Positions 19,528 through 31,563 are shown, counted from the first letter of the stretch. The stretch: 32,982 nt of DNA from Gemmatimonadaceae bacterium (GCA_020852815.1 JADZAN010000038.1:1-32982); one strand, 5' to 3'. Notes: a model not told the origin generated them from the sequence alone. Program-made: numbers and translations.

Positions 19528-22476
19528 ATGCCGCGAAGAACGATCCGGGGCCCCCGGTGTCGGAGGTCGCACCCGGGGGTTAGGTTGGCGGCCCGACCGT
19601 CGAGTGGCCGCCACCCACACCCCTTCTCCCCTCCGGAGGGTTGCCTGCACGAGCATGTCGAGAAAGCGCTCCGGTCGCTCATCGCCGACGACGGCGACCG
19701 CGACCGCCTGTTGCACGAGCTTGCTGTCGAAGCCATTCCGCCTGGGAGCGTCTTGCGCACCGTGGGAGAGACGGTGCGCGACCTTATCGTCGTCGAGTGC
19801 GGCGTCGTCGAAGTCGAGACGCCGGGCGAGCTCCCGCGCTGGGGGACGCGCGGCGCGGTCATCGGGATGGCCGAGTCGCTGCTCGGCGCCCCGTCGCCAT
19901 CGAGCGTAACGGCGATTCGCCATTCGCGCGTCGCACGTCTCCCGGCGCGTGCCATTTGGGAGCAGGGCGGCGGGGCGACTGGCGCGTTTGCCCTCTCGCA
20001 GCTCACGCGCTCGAGCACCATTGCACAGGCGCGCGACGAGGGGCTGCATACCGTCCCCCCTGACCCGCTCGTGATTGCCGTCATCCTCGAGGCGCTCGAT
20101 GACGCGCGTGCGGTGCAGCTGGCGTCGCTGCTGGAGGCGGCGGTGGCCGGGATCACGGGTGGTCGCCTGGTGCGCCTCACCAATGCCGCGGCACACGCGT
20201 CAGTTGCCCTCGCCGACGAGTTGGCTGAGTGCGAGGCGGGGGCGGAGACGGTGGTCTACCTCGTCACAGCAGGAACGGGAGAGCGCGGCGCAGCGGTCAC
20301 CGCGCACGCCGATCGCGTCATCCTCGTGCAGCCGCTCCTCGCCAGTGCTCCCGGTTCGCCGGCGCGCAATGTCGCTTGCGACGGCGCACCGCGTCGTCAT
20401 ACCGAGGTGGTCTACGTGGAGAGCGGTACGCAGTCGACGGCCGAGTCGACGCGCCGCATGCGCGCCCCCGCGCGCGTAAAGCGCACGCACCTCCTTCCCG
20501 AGCCGTCGGCGGCGCGCCTCGAGTTGCTCCTGGCGGGTATTCGCCAGGCGGCGCGCTCGCACGACAGGCTGCGCGACTTCGAGGTCTTCGCAGAGCTCAC
20601 GCCGGCCGAGCTGGCATGGGTGCAGCGCGCCCTGCGCTGGGACCGTGTGGACGGGGGAAACGTCCTCGTGCGCCAAGGGGAACGGAGCGAGGCGCTCTGG
20701 CTCCTGCGTGCCGGACGCCTTGAGGTGGTGCGAGAGTCCAGCGGCCGGCAGCAGCATCTCGCCACGCTCGGCCCGGGGTCGGTGGTCGGAGAGGCGGCGC
20801 TCCTGTCCGGTGTGCCGCAGAGTGAGTCGGTGCGCGCGGTGCGCGACAGCACCGTGGCGCGACTGGAGCGTGAACAGGTCCTCTCGCTGATGGAGCGCTC
20901 GGTCGGCTTCGCGCGGGTGATGGCGCGCGTCATCGCCCGCGATGTCGTCACGCGCTCGTTTGGCGAGGGCGACCCCGGGGTCAAGCGCGGGCGCACGATC
21001 TCCATCATCCCGCTCGCCGAGCCGGGACGCGTGCGCGCCTTCGCCGCGCAACTCGCCGAGGCAATGCGACACGCAGGCTCCGACACCACGGTGGTCGACA
21101 CCGCGCGCCTCGACTCGGCGTTAGGCGCGCAGGCGTCGACGACGCGGCGTGGCGACGTGGGCGACGCCGAGATCATCGCCTGGCTCAATCGGTTGGAGGA
21201 GCAGCACGAGACGGTCATCCTCGTGTGCGGCAGCGAGGTTGACTCGTGGGCGCGGCGCGCGGTGCGGCAGAGCGATGCGCTCCTGTTCGTGACCGATGCC
21301 AGTGCCTCGCCGGCCCGGCGATTGGTGGAGGCGGGGCTTCTTGCCGTCCCCACCATCGCCGCCGCGCCTCGCGGCTCAGGACACGACGGCGCGCCGGAAC
21401 AGGCGATCGGCGCCACTGCCTTCGCCGGCGCCTGTCACCTGGTCTTGTTGCAGCCGGCGGGGATCGGCGAGGCGCGCGGGACGGCCGCGTGGCTGGCCGA
21501 ACGCGCGTCGCACACGCACCACCACCTGCGCGAGGGGTCGCGCGAGGACCTCGACCGCCTCGCGCGTCGCCTCACGGGGCGCGCCGTCGCCATCGCCTTT
21601 AGCGGCGCGGCGTCGCGCGCGCCCGCGCACTTCGGCGCGGTGCGCGCCATGCGCGAGCACGCGCTCCCCATCGACGTCATGGCAGGGAGCAGCTCCGGCG
21701 CCGGCGTCGCCGCGCTCCTCGCCTGCGGGTGGTCGTACGAGGCGACGCTGGCGCACGCGCTGCGCATCATCAAGGACGGCATCCCGACGCTCCGGCAGTT
21801 CCAGCCGCCCTACACTGCGCTTACCAGCGGCAAGGAAGCGGGAGAGGTGCTGCAGGCCGTCTTTGGGGAGCGGCAGCTGGAGGATCAGCTCGTCCCGGTC
21901 ACGATCACCGCGGTCGACATCCGACGCCATCGCCTCGCGCTGTATCGGCGAGGCCCCATCTGGAAGTTACTGCGCGCCTCGGGGTCGCTCCCCCTCCTCT
22001 GGCCCCCCGTGTGGCACGAGGAGGAGCTCCTGGTCGACGGAGCGATCCTCAACTACCTCCCGATGGACGTCTTCGGCGAGGAGGTCGCCTTCGGCCTGAC
22101 GATCGGGAGCAACCTCGAGATCTCTTCCAAGCCGGGCGAGCCGGCCTTCGCGAACACGATGCGCTACGGAACGTGGATAAGCGGGTGGCGCTACCTGTGG
22201 CGGCGCCTGACGGGAAAGAAGAAACCGCGTCCCCCCCGCATCGTGGAGATCCTGTACCACGCGATGGCGATCCCGAGCTTCCACCAGCAGGCGGCGATGG
22301 AGCGCCTGGGGGAGCGGGAGAACGTCTGCATCCTCACGCCGCCTTTAGGCAGCTTCGGGCTGTTCGGCGCGGACGCGGAGGTGGGGAAGCAGCTGGAGCG
22401 CGAGACGCACGCGTATGCGCGCGAGGCGCTGGCGCCGGTCGCGGCGCGATGGCGGGAGCGGCGTGGGCACGCGTAG
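19528..22476 (+). CDS. NTE-like patatin phospholipase with two degenerate cyclic-nucleotide-binding-like domains
   Basis: Homologous in layout to neuropathy target esterase: cNMP-like domain, central linker, patatin. A first cNMP-like fold (about 19690-19980) is followed by an NTE-type linker (20070-20350). The pair repeats as a second cNMP-like fold (20570-20930, VGEAALLSG) and linker (20995-21340, VILVCGSEVDSWARRAVRQ). Patatin (21580-22200) has nucleophile elbow GSSSG (Ser codon 21691-21693) and catalytic Asp in VDGAILN (codon 22036-22038), so the Ser/Asp dyad is intact. The usual glycine-rich oxyanion motif (GGGxRG) is replaced by SGAASRAP. The second cNMP domain has PQSESVRA where cyclic nucleotide binders have an Arg that grips the phosphate, so ligand binding is doubtful. 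Start uncertain: TTG 19498, ATG 19528, or an in-frame CTG at 19645 with GGAGG at 19635-19639. Probably a membrane-lipid hydrolase. Confidence 0.85.
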   Translation: MPRRTIRGPRCRRSHPGVRLAARPSSGRHPHPFSPPEGCLHEHVEKALRSLIADDGDRDRLLHELAVEAIPPGSVLRTVGETVRDLIVVECGVVEVETPGELPRWGTRGAVIGMAESLLGAPSPSSVTAIRHSRVARLPARAIWEQGGGATGAFALSQLTRSSTIAQARDEGLHTVPPDPLVIAVILEALDDARAVQLASLLEAAVAGITGGRLVRLTNAAAHASVALADELAECEAGAETVVYLVTAGTGERGAAVTAHADRVILVQPLLASAPGSPARNVACDGAPRRHTEVVYVESGTQSTAESTRRMRAPARVKRTHLLPEPSAARLELLLAGIRQAARSHDRLRDFEVFAELTPAELAWVQRALRWDRVDGGNVLVRQGERSEALWLLRAGRLEVVRESSGRQQHLATLGPGSVVGEAALLSGVPQSESVRAVRDSTVARLEREQVLSLMERSVGFARVMARVIARDVVTRSFGEGDPGVKRGRTISIIPLAEPGRVRAFAAQLAEAMRHAGSDTTVVDTARLDSALGAQASTTRRGDVGDAEIIAWLNRLEEQHETVILVCGSEVDSWARRAVRQSDALLFVTDASASPARRLVEAGLLAVPTIAAAPRGSGHDGAPEQAIGATAFAGACHLVLLQPAGIGEARGTAAWLAERASHTHHHLREGSREDLDRLARRLTGRAVAIAFSGAASRAPAHFGAVRAMREHALPIDVMAGSSSGAGVAALLACGWSYEATLAHALRIIKDGIPTLRQFQPPYTALTSGKEAGEVLQAVFGERQLEDQLVPVTITAVDIRRHRLALYRRGPIWKLLRASGSLPLLWPPVWHEEELLVDGAILNYLPMDVFGEEVAFGLTIGSNLEISSKPGEPAFANTMRYGTWISGWRYLWRRLTGKKKPRPPRIVEILYHAMAIPSFHQQAAMERLGERENVCILTPPLGSFGLFGADAEVGKQLERETHAYAREALAPVAARWRERRGHA

Positions 22477-22503
22477 CGCTGCGTCCCTCCAGCCAATGCG
22501 AAC

Positions 22504-23016
22504 CTACCCCTCCGCATCGCGCCCGAAGTCGCGCGTCATCTCCACCATCGTGCGCCGAAAGCCGGCGCGCGCGAAGAGCCGCTGCGCCTCGGCGTTCCGC
22601 TCGGCCGTGGACAGGACGATCTGCGAGATGCCGCGCGCGCGGAGCGTGTCGATGGCCGCGGTGAGGAGCTGCTCGCCCACACCGCGCCGCCGGAACTCGG
22701 GGGCGACCAGGATGTCCTGCAGGACACCGGCGGGGCCACGCAGCGACATGTAGTCGTGCCCTTCGTCGGTGGCGTACACGTAGCCGATCACGTCGCCGTG
22801 GTCGTCGGCCACGAGGACGATCGACTTGGGATCGTCGAGCTGGCGGATGAGGAAGCTCGCGTAGTCCGCCGGCGTGCGTTCGCGCGTGGGGATGAAGCGC
22901 CGCTCGTCGAAGCCATGGTGCTCGTCGACGAGGAGCGCGCCAAGCCGGCCCAGTCGGGGGAGGTCGGCGCGGATGGCGGGGCGGATGGTGGTGTCGCTCG
23001 GGGCGTTAGGCGTCAT
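22504..23016 (-). CDS. GNAT-family N-acetyltransferase
   Basis: 170-residue cytoplasmic acetyltransferase of the GNAT fold. TIRPAIRADLPRLGRL is the first strand and helix, IVLVADDHGDVIGYVYA the central strands, and VLQDILVAPEFRRRGVGEQLL is motif A with the RRxGxG-type acetyl-CoA pyrophosphate loop. LSTAERNAEAQRLFARAGFRR is motif B and its end. The ATG at 23016 gives a full-length domain. It lies 24 nt downstream of the deaminase gene on the same strand, so they are likely co-transcribed. Acceptor (protein, amine or small molecule) cannot be told. Confidence 0.88.
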   Translation of the reverse strand: MTPNAPSDTTIRPAIRADLPRLGRLGALLVDEHHGFDERRFIPTRERTPADYASFLIRQLDDPKSIVLVADDHGDVIGYVYATDEGHDYMSLRGPAGVLQDILVAPEFRRRGVGEQLLTAAIDTLRARGISQIVLSTAERNAEAQRLFARAGFRRTMVEMTRDFGRDAEG

Positions 23017-23040
23017 GGTGGCGCACTCGGTCGGTTGGCG

Positions 23041-23595
23041 TCAGCGATGCCCATGCTCGTCAGGCAGGTCGGTGGCGACGGCGGCGCGCGCCCCCGCCCA
23101 CGCAGCGTCGGGATCCGCCATGTCGAGCCAGTCGATCCCGCCATGGAAGCGAGCCTGCAGCACCTCGTACTGCTTCTGCTTGTCGGCGTCGGGATGCACC
23201 CAGTCGTGCAGGTAATACACCTTGTGGATCCCCGCCTGCAACATCTCCTTGGTGCAACCAAAGCACGGGCGCACGGTGGTGTAGAGCGTCGCCCCTTCCA
23301 CCGCGATCCCGAAGCGCGCCGCCGCCAGCAACGCATTCTGCTCGGCGTGCACGCAGATGCAGAGGTCGTACGCGGTGCCGGAGGGATACGTGTCGCGATT
23401 GGCGCAGCGGTGGCAGCCACCCGCCGAGCAGTTGGTCATCCCCTCGGGCGTCCCGTTGTAGCCTGACGAGACGATGCGCCGGTCGCGCACGATGATCGCA
23501 CCGACCTTGAGCCCCGTGCAGTCGGCCCGGGCGCGCACGGCCATGGCGATTCCCATGAAGTAGGTGTTGCGATCGGGGCGAACGAGCGCGGGCAT
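23041..23595 (-). CDS. dCMP deaminase-family zinc deaminase (ComEB-like)
   Basis: 184-residue cytidine/deoxycytidylate deaminase-fold enzyme, probably converting dCMP to dUMP for dTMP synthesis. The zinc site is visible as HAEQNAL (His83, Glu85) and PCFGC. An extra Cys/His cluster (CSAGGCHRCANRDTYPSG) is characteristic of dCMP deaminases and of the ComEB family. The N-terminal YFMGIAMAVRARADC and GAIIVRDRRIVSSGYNGTP fit well. The ATG at 23595 begins the conserved fold; an upstream GTG (23673) would add a Pro-rich extension without a ribosome site. The GNAT gene follows after 24 nt. No competence genes are nearby, so a nucleotide-metabolism role is more likely. Confidence 0.9.
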   Translation of the reverse strand: MPALVRPDRNTYFMGIAMAVRARADCTGLKVGAIIVRDRRIVSSGYNGTPEGMTNCSAGGCHRCANRDTYPSGTAYDLCICVHAEQNALLAAARFGIAVEGATLYTTVRPCFGCTKEMLQAGIHKVYYLHDWVHPDADKQKQYEVLQARFHGGIDWLDMADPDAAWAGARAAVATDLPDEHGHR

Positions 23596-23791
23596 GGCGG
23601 TGAGTGGGCGAGGCGGCTGGGCAGGTGGCGCTGCGGCGTGCCTGAAAGGTGACGGTTCGGCGACGGCCCGCACAACCGACCAAGCGCCCGAAACGGCGTC
23701 GGCAGCGCGTGCAAACCTTCCGACCAGGCTCGCCTGTCCGAAGGGGAGGTTCTCCCACGCCTAGCCCCTTCGCCGCTCCCCCTCGCCGCCG

Positions 23792-26287
23792 ATGCGCGAC
23801 CTTCGCTACGCCATCCGCTCGCTGCGCACGACGCCGTTCGTCAACGCCGTGGCCATCCTCTCGCTGGCCCTGGGCATTGGCGCCAACGCCGCCATTTACT
23901 CGCTCTTCGACCAGATGCTCCTGCGTCCGCTCCCGGTGGCGAACCCTGAGGCGCTGGTGAATCTCGAACTCCCCGGCCCCATCCAGGGGAGCGACTCGTG
24001 CAACCAGTCGGGGTGTGGCGACGGGATCATCTGGAGCTATCCGATGTTCCGCGACCTCGAGCGCGCCGACCACGGGCTGGCGGGGATCGCCGGGCTTCGC
24101 ATCTACGGCGCCAGCATCGCCCTCGGCGACGAACCCACGGTGGGCGACGGAATGCTCGTCACGGGGAGCTTCTTCTCCACACTCGGGCTGCAACCCGCCG
24201 TTGGACGCCTCATCCAGCCCAAGGACAACGAGCCGGGGAGCGACAACATGGTGGCGGTGCTCAGTCACCGCTTCTGGCAGGATCGCTTCCAGGGAAAGCG
24301 CGATGCGGTGGGGCAGCTCCTGCGACTCAACGGGCGCGCCTTCACCATCATCGGCGTCGCCCCCGAGGGGTTTGATGGGCCCACGTTAGGCTCGCAACCC
24401 CTCGTCTACACACCCATGCAGTCGCGCGTCTGGGTCGGTGACTACAAGGGGCTGGAGAACCGCCGCGACTACTGGGTCTACGTCTTCGGGCGCCTCAAGC
24501 CGGCGGTGACGATGGAAGCGGCCAAGGCGTCGCTCGACCGCATCATTGCCCCAATCCTCACCGACGTCGAGGCGCCGCTGCAGCAGGCGATCAGCGAGGC
24601 GACGCTGAAGCGTTTCAAGGAGAAGCGCGTGGTCCTCAAGCCGGGCGCGCGCGGGATGAGCTCGATGCAGGGGGAAGCGCGCACCCCGTTGACGATGCTC
24701 TTTGCCATCACCGGGGTCGTCCTCCTCATCGCCTGCGCCAACATTGCCAACCTCCTCCTGGCCCGCGGTGCCAACCGCGCCACGGAGATGGGGGTACGGC
24801 TCGCCCTTGGCGCCTCGCGCTCGCGCCTCGTCAGGCAGCTCCTGGTGGAATCGCTCGTCCTGGCGGCACTCGGCGGTTTGGTGTCGCTCCTCGTGGCGCG
24901 CTGGACGCTGCAGGGCATCGCCGCGATGCTCCCGCCGGAAGGGGCGACGACACTCGCCTTCACGTTGCAGCTCCCGGTGCTCCTCTTTGCCGGCGCGCTC
25001 GCCGTGGCCACCGGCTTCCTGTTCGGTCTCTTCCCCGCCCTGCACTCCACGCGCGCCGATCTCATCTCGTCCATCCGCGCCGGCGCCGGCCAGATTGCCG
25101 GCGGCGTCGCCTCGCGCTTTCGCACCGGGCTCGCCGTCGCACAGATCGCGCTCTCCACCGCCCTGCTCGTCTCCGCTGGGCTCTTCCTCAAAAGCCTCGT
25201 CAACGTGAGCCGTGTCGATCTGGGGATTCGCGTCGACTCCGTGGCGACGTTCAGCGTCTCGCCGCTCCGTGTAGGGTACGATACGCTGAGAGCCAAGGTG
25301 CTCTACTCGCGCATCGAGGAGGAGCTGCGCGCCATGCCGGGGGTGACTGGCGTGACGTCGTCGATCGTCCCGCTCCTGTCGGGCGACAGTTGGGGGAACG
25401 ATGTGCGCGTGCAGGGCTTCGAGTGCCTGCCCGATGTCGACTGCAACTCGCGCTACAACGCCATCGGCGCCGGCTACTTCACGATGATCGGGGCGCGCCT
25501 GGCGGCGGGGCGTGACTTCACGGCCAGCGACCAATACGGCGGCAGCCGAGTGGCGATCGTCAACGAGGCGTTCGTCGAGAAGTTCAAGCTGGGGCGAGAG
25601 GCCGTGGGGAAGTTCATGGGACGCGCCAGCGGCAACGACTCGCTCGGGATCCAGATCGTCGGCGTCGTCCCCAACGTGGCCTACAACTCCGCCAAGGGCG
25701 CGCCGCAGCCCGTCTTCTATCTCCCGTGGCAGCAGCAGGGGATCATTGGACAGATGTACTTCTACGCGCGGACGCGTCTCCCCGGCGACCAACTGGTGGC
25801 AGCGATTCCCCAGATGATGAAGAAGGTCGATCCCGCGCTCCCCGTGCAGGACCTCAAGACGCTGCCGCAGCAACTGCGGGAGAACGTCTTCCTCGACCGC
25901 ATGATCTCCATCCTGTCGGCGGCCTTCGCCTGCCTGGCAACGCTGCTGGCCGCGGTGGGGCTGTACGGCGTGCTCGCCTACTCCGTGTCGCAACGCACGC
26001 GGGAGATCGGGGTGCGCATGGCGTTAGGCGCCGATCGTGGCCGCGTGCAATGGATGATCCTGCGCCAGGTCGCGATCATGGCCGGTGTGGGAGCCACCAT
26101 CGGAGCGCTGGGCGCGCTCGGGATCGGGCGCGCGGCGCGCTCGCTCCTGTACGGGCTGGACGGGCACGACCCGCTCGTCTTCGGCGCCGCGGTGCTCCTG
26201 CTGGGTGCGGTGGCTATTGGCGCTGGGTGGGTGCCGGCGCTGCGGGCCAGCCGCACGCAGCCGATGCGAGCGCTGCGGTACGACTGA
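23792..26287 (+). CDS. ADOP-family ABC transporter permease (FtsX/MacB-like), second copy
   Basis: 831-residue inner-membrane permease with duplicated MacB-type periplasmic and FtsX domains. The first TM (about 17-38, VAILSLALGIGANAAIYSLF) starts almost at the N-terminus, so it lacks the prefix region found in the gene at 13451. FtsX cores show VVLLIACANIANLLLARG with GVRLALGASRSRLVRQLL, and VGLYGVLAYSVSQRTREIG with ALGADRGRVQWMILRQ. The first periplasmic part has two nearby Cys (SCNQSGCGDG) and the second has two more (ECLPDVDCN) that could form disulfides. The ATG at 23792 has no clear ribosome site. No PadR gene is attached and no ATPase is nearby. It is divergent from the deaminase gene. 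Confidence 0.92.
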   Translation: MRDLRYAIRSLRTTPFVNAVAILSLALGIGANAAIYSLFDQMLLRPLPVANPEALVNLELPGPIQGSDSCNQSGCGDGIIWSYPMFRDLERADHGLAGIAGLRIYGASIALGDEPTVGDGMLVTGSFFSTLGLQPAVGRLIQPKDNEPGSDNMVAVLSHRFWQDRFQGKRDAVGQLLRLNGRAFTIIGVAPEGFDGPTLGSQPLVYTPMQSRVWVGDYKGLENRRDYWVYVFGRLKPAVTMEAAKASLDRIIAPILTDVEAPLQQAISEATLKRFKEKRVVLKPGARGMSSMQGEARTPLTMLFAITGVVLLIACANIANLLLARGANRATEMGVRLALGASRSRLVRQLLVESLVLAALGGLVSLLVARWTLQGIAAMLPPEGATTLAFTLQLPVLLFAGALAVATGFLFGLFPALHSTRADLISSIRAGAGQIAGGVASRFRTGLAVAQIALSTALLVSAGLFLKSLVNVSRVDLGIRVDSVATFSVSPLRVGYDTLRAKVLYSRIEEELRAMPGVTGVTSSIVPLLSGDSWGNDVRVQGFECLPDVDCNSRYNAIGAGYFTMIGARLAAGRDFTASDQYGGSRVAIVNEAFVEKFKLGREAVGKFMGRASGNDSLGIQIVGVVPNVAYNSAKGAPQPVFYLPWQQQGIIGQMYFYARTRLPGDQLVAAIPQMMKKVDPALPVQDLKTLPQQLRENVFLDRMISILSAAFACLATLLAAVGLYGVLAYSVSQRTREIGVRMALGADRGRVQWMILRQVAIMAGVGATIGALGALGIGRAARSLLYGLDGHDPLVFGAAVLLLGAVAIGAGWVPALRASRTQPMRALRYD

Positions 26288-26324
26288 GAACTACTTACGG
26301 GGAAGCTTGTTCAGCGAAGGCTGG

Positions 26325-26347
26325 GGAGGACGGGAGCGGGCGCACCG

Positions 26348-26369
<22 letters not shown>
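26325..26369. terminator. Imperfect long hairpin at the convergent permease/kinase ends
   Basis: GGAGG (26325), CGGGAG (26331) and CGGG (26337) pair with CCCG (26353), CTCCCG (26359) and CCTCC (26365), with two small bulges and a 12-nt loop. It starts 37 nt after the permease stop and runs into the last codons of the histidine kinase gene. It may stop transcription from both sides. Confidence 0.45.
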
Positions 26370-28950
<2,581 letters not shown>

Positions 28951-28954
<4 letters not shown>

Positions 28955-29532
28955 GGCTCACCTCCCTGCGACTTGACCAGGCGAGCCAGACGGAGCAATT
29001 GCGAACTGAGGCGCAGCCCGGCGTTCGCGGTCGCGTCGACGTTGACCTCGAAGCGGAGCTTGGCATCCTCGTGGAAGAAGTTGATCATGCCGCCACGCTC
29101 GGCAAAGCCGTCCGTGTAGCCGACCGTGAGAATGCCGCGTGCGCGCGCCACGCGGATCGCCCTACCGATCAACAGCGGATCGTCGGTGCCGAGAAAGAGC
29201 ACCGCGAGCCCCTCCTGGTCTTCGACCTGGTCGACCGCACGCACGCTGACCGTGCGCCCCTCGATCATACGTCCGGCCACCAGGCGCGCCATCTCCTTGA
29301 GGAGCGCCGGGTCGGCGAAGACGCCGATGACGAACGGCGCGGTCGCCGACGCTCCGTCGGACCCTTTGGGCCACGACGCGTACTGGCCAAAGCGGAAAAG
29401 GAAGGCCGCGCGCAGCTGCGAGTCTGACGGCTCGCCCTGCGGTCCCCCGGTCGCGCCACCGATCATCCCCGGAAGGAGGACCGGCAGCAACGCGCGTCGT
29501 AAGGTGCGCCTCACATTACGCCAGACGTACAT
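28951..29532 (-). CDS. YfiR-family periplasmic regulatory protein
   Basis: 193-residue exported protein of the YfiR/DUF4154 family. After an N-terminal signal region comes the typical start [16 protein letters not shown]. The core follows with [26 protein letters not shown], and the end block [20 protein letters not shown]...[13 protein letters not shown]. In Pseudomonas, YfiR is a periplasmic inhibitor that binds the CHASE8 domain of the diguanylate cyclase YfiN and is sequestered by the outer-membrane protein YfiB. Here it overlaps the CHASE8-type kinase gene by 4 nt and begins 12 nt after a TonB-dependent receptor gene. There are no cysteines at all, so the disulfide-based redox control described for Pseudomonas YfiR is absent. 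Control of the kinase by this protein is inference. Confidence 0.88.
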
Positions 29533-29544
29533 GAACGCGCGCGT

Positions 29545-31563
29545 CTAGCGTCGAACGGTGACCGAGCTGTACACGCTCCACGGAATGCGGGATGGAATCG
29601 TGCGCGACTCGGAGAGGAACTCCGCCTGCGGCGGTGACAGCATGTTGCGCCCGCCCAGGGCCCACTCGATGTGCGCATTGGGCGACCAGGCGAGCCTCCC
29701 GTCGACGGCGTGACGACTCGTCACGCCAAACGACGGCAAGTCGGCGACATAGCGATAGGTGAGGTCCACGTCGATGTTCCCGGGGAGCGACGACGCCGAC
29801 CGCATCCGGAACTGGTGGCGCGGCGCCGAGCCTGCACGATCGGCCCCCTGCTCCAGCGCTGTAGGGGTGCGGGAGTAGTCCCAGTTCAGGTACGAGTAGA
29901 CTCCCTCGAGCACCCATCCCGCCGTCGGCTCCCAGCGCGAGAGCAGCTCCGCGCCCGAGATGTCGGCGCGCCCCGTCGTTTGTGCCGTCGCCGCGATGCG
30001 CACCACGCCAGGCGGCGGCGTGGGGACGTACTGCGGTTCGCTGCGCTCGAAGATTCGGACCTTGGGATAGTGATTCCAGTAGACCGCAAGGTCGATCGAG
30101 ACGGAACTCGTGGGACGCACGCGATAGCCAGCCTCGGAGGCGATGAGGACCTCGGAACCGAGGTCGGGATTCCCCACCAGCGCCACGACCGTTGGCGGGC
30201 CGCCGACTTGCGAGGGAATGATCGCCTGCGGGTAGTCGACATTGCGGTCCACGCTGGCCGGGATGCGCACCGCGCGCGCCACGCTGGCCCACAGCGTCTG
30301 GCGCGCCGACGGGAGCACGCTCAGGCTGGCCTTGGGTTGCAGCTCCCACCCCGAGTATGGATTGCGTTCCAGCTTGCCGCCTAACGTGACGAAGGCACGG
30401 TGCGGCACCAGGGCGATCTCGTCCTGGACAAAGGCGTTGAAGAACTGCTCGGTGACCCGGACGGGGCTGAAGACCATGTCCAGGATGCCGCGGTTGTGCT
30501 CATCCACGGAGCGGTAGCCGCCGCCCCAAACCACGCGCTGCCGCTCGGCGATTGTCAGTTGGTGCTGCACCTCGAGGTCGATCGTGCGTTCCTTCTCGTC
30601 CAGGCTGCTCATCGCGTTGCGATGGTTGTACGAGAGGTAGCCCTGCAGCGTGAGCGCCGAGCCCGGCGAGAGCGTCCGCTCCCAGCGCGCCAAGGCGTGG
30701 CCGCCGCTGAAGTCGTTCCGCTCCGGGAGCTGGAACAGGTACGGCGGCTCGGCGCGCGCCTGCGGGAAGTTTGTCCCGTACTTGAGCTGATGCGCATCCG
30801 CGGAGACCGTGAGGCGATCGCCCGCACGCTTCCACATCGTGCGCACGCCGGTACGGAGGAGCTTCCAGTCGTCGTTGGACTCACCGCCGGCCAGCGAGCC
30901 GAGGGCATCGCCTGCCTTGCGATTGGCAAACAGGCGATAGCTCCAGGCCTCGCCCGCGCTCCCGCTGTGCTGCAGTGCGACTTCCGCCTGGCCGTCGCGC
31001 CCGTAGCGCGCCGTGGCCAGCGACCCGTCGGTGGCGGAGGCCGCCTTGGTGACGATGTTGATGACCCCGTTCACCGCATTCGCCCCCCAGAGCGTGGCGC
31101 CGGGGCCGCGAATGACCTCGATGCGCTCGATCTCGGAGATCGGGAGATTCTCCTCCTCCCAGATGACCCCCGCGAAGAGCCGGGAGTAGACCGAGCGGCC
31201 GTCGATGAGGACGAGGAGCTTGTTGGCGTACTGGCCGGCGAAGCCGCGCGAGCCGATGGCCCACTGCGAGGAGCGGAGCTGCGCCGCCTGGATCCCTGGC
31301 GCCAGCTGCAAGGCTTCCTGGACCGATGACACACCGGTGCGCCGGAGGTCGGCGGCGGTGAGGACGAAGACCGCAGCCGGGGCCTCGAAGACCCGCTCCT
31401 CGCGGCGCGAGACGCTGCGCACCTCGACGCCCATGAGCTGTTCGAGTGACAGCTCCATGATCGCGGAATCCGCGGTCGCGCGCTGGGCGCCGAGCGGTCG
31501 GGCGTACGATCCCAACGACAAGGCCAGGAGAAGGCAGGCACGGGTGGCCGATCGGTACGTCAT
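29545..31563 (-). CDS. TonB-dependent outer-membrane receptor
   Basis: 672-residue outer-membrane beta-barrel with a plug. The signal peptide is ACLLLALSLGSYARPLGAQ. The mature N-terminus has ELSLEQLMGVEVRSVSRRE, then the plug with APAAVFVLTAADLRRTG, LQLAPGIQAAQLRSSQWAIG, ANKLLVLIDGRSVYSRLF and IEVIRGPGATLWGANAVNG. The rest is alternating aromatic beta-strands ending in SVYSSVTVRR. This plug subtype is often found next to YfiR-family and sensor-kinase genes. The ATG at 31563 is preferred over the GTG at 31605 for signal-peptide reasons; no strong ribosome site. First gene of a three-gene operon. The ligand is unknown; no siderophore, cobalamin or nickel genes lie nearby, so it may act as a sensor rather than, or as well as, a transporter. 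Confidence 0.93.
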   Translation of the reverse strand: MTYRSATRACLLLALSLGSYARPLGAQRATADSAIMELSLEQLMGVEVRSVSRREERVFEAPAAVFVLTAADLRRTGVSSVQEALQLAPGIQAAQLRSSQWAIGSRGFAGQYANKLLVLIDGRSVYSRLFAGVIWEEENLPISEIERIEVIRGPGATLWGANAVNGVINIVTKAASATDGSLATARYGRDGQAEVALQHSGSAGEAWSYRLFANRKAGDALGSLAGGESNDDWKLLRTGVRTMWKRAGDRLTVSADAHQLKYGTNFPQARAEPPYLFQLPERNDFSGGHALARWERTLSPGSALTLQGYLSYNHRNAMSSLDEKERTIDLEVQHQLTIAERQRVVWGGGYRSVDEHNRGILDMVFSPVRVTEQFFNAFVQDEIALVPHRAFVTLGGKLERNPYSGWELQPKASLSVLPSARQTLWASVARAVRIPASVDRNVDYPQAIIPSQVGGPPTVVALVGNPDLGSEVLIASEAGYRVRPTSSVSIDLAVYWNHYPKVRIFERSEPQYVPTPPPGVVRIAATAQTTGRADISGAELLSRWEPTAGWVLEGVYSYLNWDYSRTPTALEQGADRAGSAPRHQFRMRSASSLPGNIDVDLTYRYVADLPSFGVTSRHAVDGRLAWSPNAHIEWALGGRNMLSPPQAEFLSESRTIPSRIPWSVYSSVTVRR

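Noticed and set aside
19428-20183. Minus-strand extension of the lipoprotein frame to 420 codons
   Set aside because: It lies antisense to the NTE-like gene. The signal peptide starting at 19427 marks the true N-terminus.
24386-25993. Long minus-strand open frames opposite the second permease (and similar ones opposite the pullulanase, kinase and metzincin)
   Set aside because: These are antisense shadows common in GC-rich DNA. They lack domains, and the plus-strand or real gene has clear family motifs.
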